Assembly: GCF_035503745.1 (NCBI RefSeq)
Contig: NZ_DATJTC010000025.1
Span: 124,001 to 188,000 of the forward strand
DNA length: 64,000 nucleotides
Direction of reading: 5' to 3'
Source: Dyella_B sp035503745
GTDB taxonomy: Bacteria > Pseudomonadota > Gammaproteobacteria > Xanthomonadales > Rhodanobacteraceae
Made by a program: the position numbers and the translations under genes. Of this stretch, positions 59,125 to 64,000 are shown piece after piece (the stretch's first letter is position 1; each line of letters opens with the position of its first letter). The notes beneath the pieces were generated by a model. That model searched no databases and was not told where the DNA came from. It was given only the letters and a program-made list of their open reading frames with translations.

Positions 59125-60516
59125 ATGTTCGAGTCGCTCAGCCAACGCCTTTCCGCCACCGTCAACCGCCTGCGCGGCCGCGGTCGCCTGACCGAGGAAA
59201 ACATCCGCGAATCGCTGCGCGAAGTGCGCATCGCCCTGCTGGAAGCCGACGTCGCGCTGCCGGTGGTGCAGGCGCTGATCGAGCGTGTGAAAGTCCGTGC
59301 CGTCGGCCAGGAAGTGCTCAAGAGCCTGTCGCCGGGCCAGGCGCTGGTGAAGGTGGTCAGCGAGGAGCTGACGGCGGTGATGGGCACCGCCAATACCGAG
59401 CTGAACCTGGCCCAGCAGCCGCCGGCCGTCGTGTTGATGGCCGGCCTGCAGGGTGCCGGTAAAACCACCACCGTGGCCAAGCTGGCGCGCTTTCTCACCG
59501 AGCGCAAGAAAAAGCGCGTGATGGTGGTCAGCTGCGACGTCTACCGTCCCGCCGCCATCGAGCAGCTGCGCACCCTGGCCGAGCAGGTGGGGGTGAAGTT
59601 CTTCCCGTCCGAAGCGGGCCAGCATCCGGTGGACATCGCCAAGGCGGCGATGGCCGCCGCGCGCAAGGAAGTGATCGACGTGCTGCTGGTCGACACCGCC
59701 GGCCGTCTGCACGTGGACGAAGCGATGATGGCCGAGATCAAGGCGCTGCACGCCGCGGTGACGCCGATCGAAACCTTGTTCGTGGTCGATTCGATGACCG
59801 GCCAGGACGCGGCCAACACCGCCAAAGCGTTTTCCGAGGCCCTGCCGCTGACCGGCGTGGTGCTCACCAAGACCGACGGCGACGCACGCGGCGGCGCGGC
59901 CTTGTCGGTGCGCTACGTCACCGGGCGCCCGATCAAGTTCCTCGGTGCGGGCGAGAAGACCGACGCGCTGGAGCCGTTCCACCCCGATCGCGTCGCACAG
60001 CGCATCCTGGGCATGGGTGACGTCCTGTCGCTGGTCGAGGAAGTCGAGCGCAAGGTCGATCAGGAGAAAGCGCAGAAGCTCGCCGAAAAGGTGATCAAGG
60101 GCAAGCGCTTCGATCTCAACGACATGCGCGACCAGCTCGAACAGATGAACAACATGGGCGGCCTTGCCGGCCTCATGGACAAGCTTCCGGGCGTCTCCGC
60201 GCTACCCGATGCGGTGAAATCCAAGGTGAACGACGGCGAGATCAAGCGCATGGTCGCGATCATCAACTCGATGACCAAGAAAGAACGCCGCCACCCGGAC
60301 TTGCTGAACGGCTCGCGCCGCGCCCGCGTGGCGCGCGGCTCGGGCACCCAGCCGGCCGACGTGAACCGGCTGCTGAAGCAGTACATGCAGATGGAAAAAA
60401 TGATGTCCAAGCTCTCCAAGGGCGGCAGCAAAGGCCTGCTGCGGCAGATGCGCGGGGCCATGAAGGGCATGGGCGGGATGGGTGGCATGGGCGGCGGATT
60501 CCCGCCGATGCGCTGA
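59125..60516 (+). CDS. ffh: Signal recognition particle protein Ffh
   Basis: A 463-aa SRP54 GTPase. The N domain (MFESLSQRLSATVNRLRGRGRLTEENI), G domain with GLQGAGKTTTVAKLA, DTAGRLHVD, TKTDGDARGGAA and GAGEKTDALEPF, and a methionine-rich M domain (~300-450) ending in a Gly-Met stretch complete the protein. It co-targets membrane proteins with FtsY. Confidence 0.98.
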   Translation: MFESLSQRLSATVNRLRGRGRLTEENIRESLREVRIALLEADVALPVVQALIERVKVRAVGQEVLKSLSPGQALVKVVSEELTAVMGTANTELNLAQQPPAVVLMAGLQGAGKTTTVAKLARFLTERKKKRVMVVSCDVYRPAAIEQLRTLAEQVGVKFFPSEAGQHPVDIAKAAMAAARKEVIDVLLVDTAGRLHVDEAMMAEIKALHAAVTPIETLFVVDSMTGQDAANTAKAFSEALPLTGVVLTKTDGDARGGAALSVRYVTGRPIKFLGAGEKTDALEPFHPDRVAQRILGMGDVLSLVEEVERKVDQEKAQKLAEKVIKGKRFDLNDMRDQLEQMNNMGGLAGLMDKLPGVSALPDAVKSKVNDGEIKRMVAIINSMTKKERRHPDLLNGSRRARVARGSGTQPADVNRLLKQYMQMEKMMSKLSKGGSKGLLRQMRGAMKGMGGMGGMGGGFPPMR

Positions 60517-60650
60517 AAGAGGGCGCCCCAGGCCGGCGCGGACACGCCAGCCCCTTCCTTTTTCGCCAAAATTCATTAAAATGTTGCGTTTACCGCGTCC
60601 GGTCTAGGGCGCGCATGCCGGGCATGCCGGCAGTTCTGGAGCTTTTTACT

Positions 60651-60902
60651 ATGGTCAAGATTCGTCTTTCGCGCGGCGGCGCCAAGGGCCGTCCGTTCTA
60701 CCACGTCGTTGTGACCGACTCGCGCAGCGCGCGCGATGGCCGCAACATCGAGAGCGTGGGTTTCTACAACCCGGTTGCTTCGGGCAAGGACAAGCGCCTT
60801 GAACTGAACGTGGCACGCGTTCAGGAGTGGGTGGCCAAGGGCGCTCAGCTGAGCGACAAGGTCGCCTCGCTCGTGAAGGAAGCCGCCAAGCAGGCAGCCT
60901 GA
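60651..60902 (+). CDS. rpsP: 30S ribosomal protein bS16
   Basis: An 83-aa protein: MVKIRLSRGGAKGRPFYHVVVTDSRSARDGRNIESVGFYNP is diagnostic. GGAG precedes the ATG. It leads rpsP-rimM-trmD-rplS; TAAAAT at 60577-60582 is a possible -10. Confidence 0.99.
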   Translation: MVKIRLSRGGAKGRPFYHVVVTDSRSARDGRNIESVGFYNPVASGKDKRLELNVARVQEWVAKGAQLSDKVASLVKEAAKQAA

Positions 60903-60904
60903 GC

Positions 60905-61420
60905 ATGACCGCAGCCGGTCGGCGCGTCCTGGTCGGACGCATCGTCGGATTGTACGGAGTGCAGGGCTGGCTCAAGGTCGAATCCTGGACCGAGCCCCGC
61001 ACACAGATCTTCCAGTACCAGCCCTGGCTGCTCTCATCGGCGCCGGGCCAGGAAGCGGAGATCGAAGGCGTCAAAGGTCGACCCCAGGGCAAGGGGCTCA
61101 TCGCCAAATTGCCGGGGGTTGACGATCGGGATGGCGCAGCGGCGCTGGTGGGACAGGACATCCATGTCGCCCGCGAGCTGCTGCCGCCGCCCGGCAAGGA
61201 CGAGTATTACTGGGTCGATCTCGAGGGTCTGGAGGTCGTCACCACGGAAGGCGTCGCGTTGGGACGGGTTACCCACCTGTTCGCTACCGGCGCCAATGAC
61301 GTGGTGGTCGTGAGGGACGGCGAGCGCGAGCGGCTGGTTCCTTTCGTCCAGGGTGTTTACGTGCGTTCGGTGGATCTTTCCGGCGGGCGCATGGTGGTGG
61401 ACTGGGACCCAGAATTCTGA
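60905..61420 (+). CDS. rimM: Ribosome maturation factor RimM
   Basis: A 171-aa protein: VLVGRIVGLYGVQGWLKVESWTEP (N-terminal barrel) and the PRC-barrel domain DEYYWVDLEGLEVVTTEGVALGRVTHLFATGANDVVVV. It assists 30S maturation by binding uS19. It starts 2 bases after rpsP. Confidence 0.97.
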   Translation: MTAAGRRVLVGRIVGLYGVQGWLKVESWTEPRTQIFQYQPWLLSSAPGQEAEIEGVKGRPQGKGLIAKLPGVDDRDGAAALVGQDIHVARELLPPPGKDEYYWVDLEGLEVVTTEGVALGRVTHLFATGANDVVVVRDGERERLVPFVQGVYVRSVDLSGGRMVVDWDPEF

Positions 61421-61431
61421 GCGAGGGTCCG

Positions 61432-62232
61432 ATGCGCATCGATGTCGTCACGCTGTTTCCCGACTTCATGCGCCAGTGTGCCGCCGTCGGTGTCGTGGGA
61501 CGCGCGCAGCAACGGGAGTTGCTACAGGTGGAAGCCTGGAACCCGCGCGATTACGCCACCGATAATTACCGTACCGTGGATGGCCGCACCTGTGGCGGCG
61601 GCCCAGGTATGGTGATGTTGATCGAGCCTTTGCGCGCAGCCCTGAAAGCGGTGCGCGAGGCGGCACCGGAGCCGGTGCATGTGATTTATCTCAGTCCGCA
61701 AGGAACGCGGCTGACGCAAGGCAGGGTGGAAGCGCTGGCCAGGTTGCCGCGAATCGCCCTGTTGTGCGGACGATACGAAGGTGTGGACGAGCGTCTGCTG
61801 GCGCACGAGGTCGACGAGGAGCTTTCCATCGGCGATTATGTGCTTTCCGGCGGTGAGCTGGGCGCCGCGGTGATCATCGATGCCGTGGGCCGCTTGCAGG
61901 ACGGCGCGTTGAATGACGCGCAATCGGCCGAGGAGGATTCGTTCTCGAACGGGTTGCTCGACTGTCCGCACTATGCAAGGCCGGTGCATGACGCACTGGG
62001 CGACGTGCCGGAGGTGTTGCTCTCTGGCGATCACGCGGCCATACGCCGCTGGCGCCTTAAGCAATCGCTGGGACGGACCTGGTTGCGGCGTCCCGATTTA
62101 TTGGCGCAGCGCGCGTTGGACAAAGAATCCCGTGCGCTGTTGGATGAATTCCGTCGTGAATACGCTCACGCCGAGCAGGCTAAACAGCCATCACGACAAA
62201 ACGATGCGGTCAATGACGACCGCAATCATTGA
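61432..62232 (+). CDS. trmD: tRNA (guanine37-N1)-methyltransferase
   Basis: A 266-aa SPOUT methyltransferase: MRIDVVTLFPDF, RTVDGRTCGGGPGMVM, LLCGRYEGVDERLL, SIGDYVLSGGELGA and CPHYARPVH are all hallmark segments. It prevents +1 frameshifting at proline codons. Order and spacing are as in E. coli. Confidence 0.98.
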   Translation: MRIDVVTLFPDFMRQCAAVGVVGRAQQRELLQVEAWNPRDYATDNYRTVDGRTCGGGPGMVMLIEPLRAALKAVREAAPEPVHVIYLSPQGTRLTQGRVEALARLPRIALLCGRYEGVDERLLAHEVDEELSIGDYVLSGGELGAAVIIDAVGRLQDGALNDAQSAEEDSFSNGLLDCPHYARPVHDALGDVPEVLLSGDHAAIRRWRLKQSLGRTWLRRPDLLAQRALDKESRALLDEFRREYAHAEQAKQPSRQNDAVNDDRNH

Positions 62233-62250
62233 GAAAAGACAGGTGTTGCC

Positions 62251-62616
62251 ATGAACAAGATCATCGAACAGTTCGAAGCCGAGCAGATCACCCGCCAGCT
62301 GCCGGAGTTCGGCCCTGGTGATACTGTGGTGGTTAATGTGAAGGTGAAGGAAGGTAACCGCGAGCGCGTCCAGGCGTTCGAGGGTGTCGTCATCGCCAAG
62401 CGCAGCCGCGGCCTGCATTCGGCCTTTACGGTGCGCAAGATTTCGCACGGTACGGGCGTGGAGCGCGTGTTCCAGGCGCATAGCCCCAGCATCGAGTCGG
62501 TGACGGTCAAGCGCAAGGGCAAGGTGCGTGGTGCCAAGCTTTACTACCTGCGTGGTCTGGAAGGCAAGGCCGCTCGCATCAAGGAAGACATCGCCGCCGC
62601 TTCGTCCCGCGACTGA
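62251..62616 (+). CDS. rplS: 50S ribosomal protein bL19
   Basis: A 121-aa protein: MNKIIEQFEAEQITRQLPEFGPGDTVVVNVKVKEGNRERVQAFEGVVIAKRSRG and VERVFQAHSPSIESV are diagnostic. Last gene of the rpsP operon, with a terminator 15 bp downstream. Confidence 0.99.
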   Translation: MNKIIEQFEAEQITRQLPEFGPGDTVVVNVKVKEGNRERVQAFEGVVIAKRSRGLHSAFTVRKISHGTGVERVFQAHSPSIESVTVKRKGKVRGAKLYYLRGLEGKAARIKEDIAAASSRD

Positions 62617-62630
62617 TCCGGGGCACTGCG

Positions 62631-62663
62631 AAAAAAACCCGCGGAGCGATCCGCGGGTTTTTT
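62631..62663. terminator. Bidirectional rho-independent terminator
   Basis: AAAAAAACCCGCGGA-GCGA-TCCGCGGGTTTTTT: an 8-bp GC stem flanked by A and T tracts on both sides. It serves rplS and the convergent GGDEF-EAL gene. Confidence 0.92.
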
Positions 62664-62688
62664 CATGCGCGCGATTTGAAAAAAGCGC

Positions 62689-64000
62689 TCAGAGATTGAC
62701 TATCAGCCGCTGCGGCTCCTGCAGGAAGTTGCCCTGTACGAAATCCACGCCGCAGGCGAACAGCAGCGAGGTGCTGGCCGCATCCTCCACCCATTCGGCA
62801 ACCGCCAGGCGCTTCATCTCGTGTGCCTGCTGGCAGATTTCGGTGATCTTCTTCTGGTTTTCGGGGTGCTGCGGCAGATCGGCCATGAAGCTGCGGTCGA
62901 TCTTCAGGTAATCGGCGTTGATGTGGTTAAGCAACTGGAAGGAGTTCAGGCCCGAGCCGAACTGCTCCAGGGCGAAGAATCCCCCCAACTTCTTCCATGC
63001 ATTGATGAATTCCTGCGCGGGGCGAAGCAGGGTCACGACCTTGCTCTCGGTCATTTCAAGAACCAGCCGGCCGTTCTTCAGGTTTGCCTGCTTGAGCGTG
63101 CGCTCCAGCCACGGCAGCAACTGGGCCTGCTGCTGCAGGGAGTCGGGCGTGAGCTTCACGAAGAACGTGGTGGGCAATCCCGCCCGTTCGCGCGCCTTGA
63201 GCGCGGTGATGGCCTGGTTCAGCACCCAGCGGTCGATTTCGGCGTTGAGGCCATATTTCTCGGCGATGGGCATGAAAAAGCCGGGTGAGACTTCGCCTTG
63301 CGGCCCGTTCATGCGCAGCAGGATTTCCGAATAGTCGCCCTCGGCGTCCTGCAGGCTGATGGTCTGCTGGTGATAGAGCACGAATTCGTTTTGCGTGAGC
63401 GCCTGGCGCACCAGTCCCAGCCAGTTGCGTTCGCGTTCGGCGTCGGCCTTCTCGCGGGCGGCCGGATCGTGCAGCTCGCTGCGGTTGCCGCCCTGGCTTT
63501 GCGCACTGCGCAACGCCTGGTTGGCCTGGTTGAGCAGCATCTCGGCATTGGCGTTCTTCTCGCCGAGCAGGCTGCCGCCGATGCTGACGGTGAGGGTAAT
63601 CGACTGCGTGCCCAGGTCGAAGATTTCCCGCGAGATGGCCTGCTGCACGTTGCCGATCCACTCGCGGATCGCCTCGTCGCTATCGGTGTGCAGGATGATG
63701 CCAATGGTGTGTTCGGCCAGTAGGCCTGCGATGTCCTGCTGGCCCAGCTGCGTAGCGATGCGGCGCGAAAAGGCCGCCAGCAGCTCGTCCGCCTTGCCCA
63801 GGCCGATGCCGTTGACCAGTTGCGTCCAGTTGTCCGGCTCGACCATCAGCAGGCTCTGGCCCTTGTGCCCTTCGCTGGCCAGGGCGACGGCGCTGTCGAT
63901 GAACTCCAGCGTGCGTGCGCGGTTGAACAGGCCCGTGACCTGGTCGCGCTGCAATTGCTCGATCAGTGCGGGGTCCACCTGTTGGCGGCGGAACACGACC
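62689..64000 (-). CDS. Degenerate GGDEF-EAL protein, FimX-like c-di-GMP receptor candidate (5' end beyond window)
   Basis: At least 437 aa are visible. The GGDEF-like domain begins in DQVTGLFNRARTLEFID and reads EHTIGIILH where GGDEF is expected. The EAL domain has SEILLRMN in place of EALLR, EMTESK, and ALEQFGSG in place of the catalytic DDFGTG. Lys-Ile-Asp (YLKIDRSFM) is kept. Both enzymatic sites therefore look lost, as in FimX, which binds c-di-GMP and steers type IV pili. The frame is still open at the right window edge, so N-terminal sensory domains, if any, are outside. Confidence 0.85.
   Translation of the reverse strand, partial: VVFRRQQVDPALIEQLQRDQVTGLFNRARTLEFIDSAVALASEGHKGQSLLMVEPDNWTQLVNGIGLGKADELLAAFSRRIATQLGQQDIAGLLAEHTIGIILHTDSDEAIREWIGNVQQAISREIFDLGTQSITLTVSIGGSLLGEKNANAEMLLNQANQALRSAQSQGGNRSELHDPAAREKADAERERNWLGLVRQALTQNEFVLYHQQTISLQDAEGDYSEILLRMNGPQGEVSPGFFMPIAEKYGLNAEIDRWVLNQAITALKARERAGLPTTFFVKLTPDSLQQQAQLLPWLERTLKQANLKNGRLVLEMTESKVVTLLRPAQEFINAWKKLGGFFALEQFGSGLNSFQLLNHINADYLKIDRSFMADLPQHPENQKKITEICQQAHEMKRLAVAEWVEDAASTSLLFACGVDFVQGNFLQEPQRLIVNL

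Overview
The window reads as chromosome of a GC-rich gammaproteobacterium of the order Xanthomonadales, most likely family Rhodanobacteraceae (Dyella, Rhodanobacter, Luteibacter or Frateuria type). The basis is the leuS-lptE-holA-nadD-rsfS-rlmH-maf order, the dnaB-alr-radA and ffh-rpsP-rimM-trmD-rplS runs, the Ohr/OhrR pair, and many exported peptidases and lipoproteins. The genus is inference only. I see no tRNA or rRNA gene, CRISPR array, prophage or intact insertion sequence.

Layout: 1-6.2 kb holds envelope peptidases (M13, M14), a DUF502 membrane protein, a hotdog-fold protein and a thioredoxin-TPR chaperone. 6.4-9.9 kb is a four-gene pqi operon for envelope lipid transport, with PqiA split in two. 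10-22 kb is the leuS-to-maf housekeeping run, interrupted between nadD and rsfS by a redox-repair island: dipZ-msrB divergent from an ECF sigma factor and a NrsF-type anti-sigma. 22-31 kb holds membrane and metal enzymes, a second ECF sigma/anti-sigma pair divergent from a metallophosphoesterase-cupredoxin pair, and DEAD-box helicase deaD. 31-43 kb holds rhlE, an MFS carrier, slyD, ohr-ohrR, a BlaI/M56-TonB signalling pair, an NlpC/P60 lipoprotein and several oxidoreductases. 43.4-47 kb looks like a fragment of 2-aminomuconate catabolism (RidA, carbonic anhydrase, AMSDH-type dehydrogenase, atypical SDR). 47-62.6 kb is mostly translation, replication and secretion genes, with an SdpR-SdpI-hydrolase island between ypjD and ffh. 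A degenerate GGDEF-EAL protein runs off the right edge.

Most notable regulatory observations: each ECF locus has the same two-block promoter motif on both strands of its divergent spacer. These are GTAACC-N16-CGAAT at 17468-17547 and GGAATA-N16-GGTAAT at 26107-26177. Each locus therefore looks like a self-contained autoregulated switch that co-fires sigma factor and effectors.

Two families of palindromic dispersed elements are present: family A at 4580-4768, 22049-22119 and a solo arm at 46090-46118; family B at 30342-30438 and 46118-46230. Where they touch a gene 3' end, the terminal CTAG supplies that gene's TAG stop codon in three separate cases.
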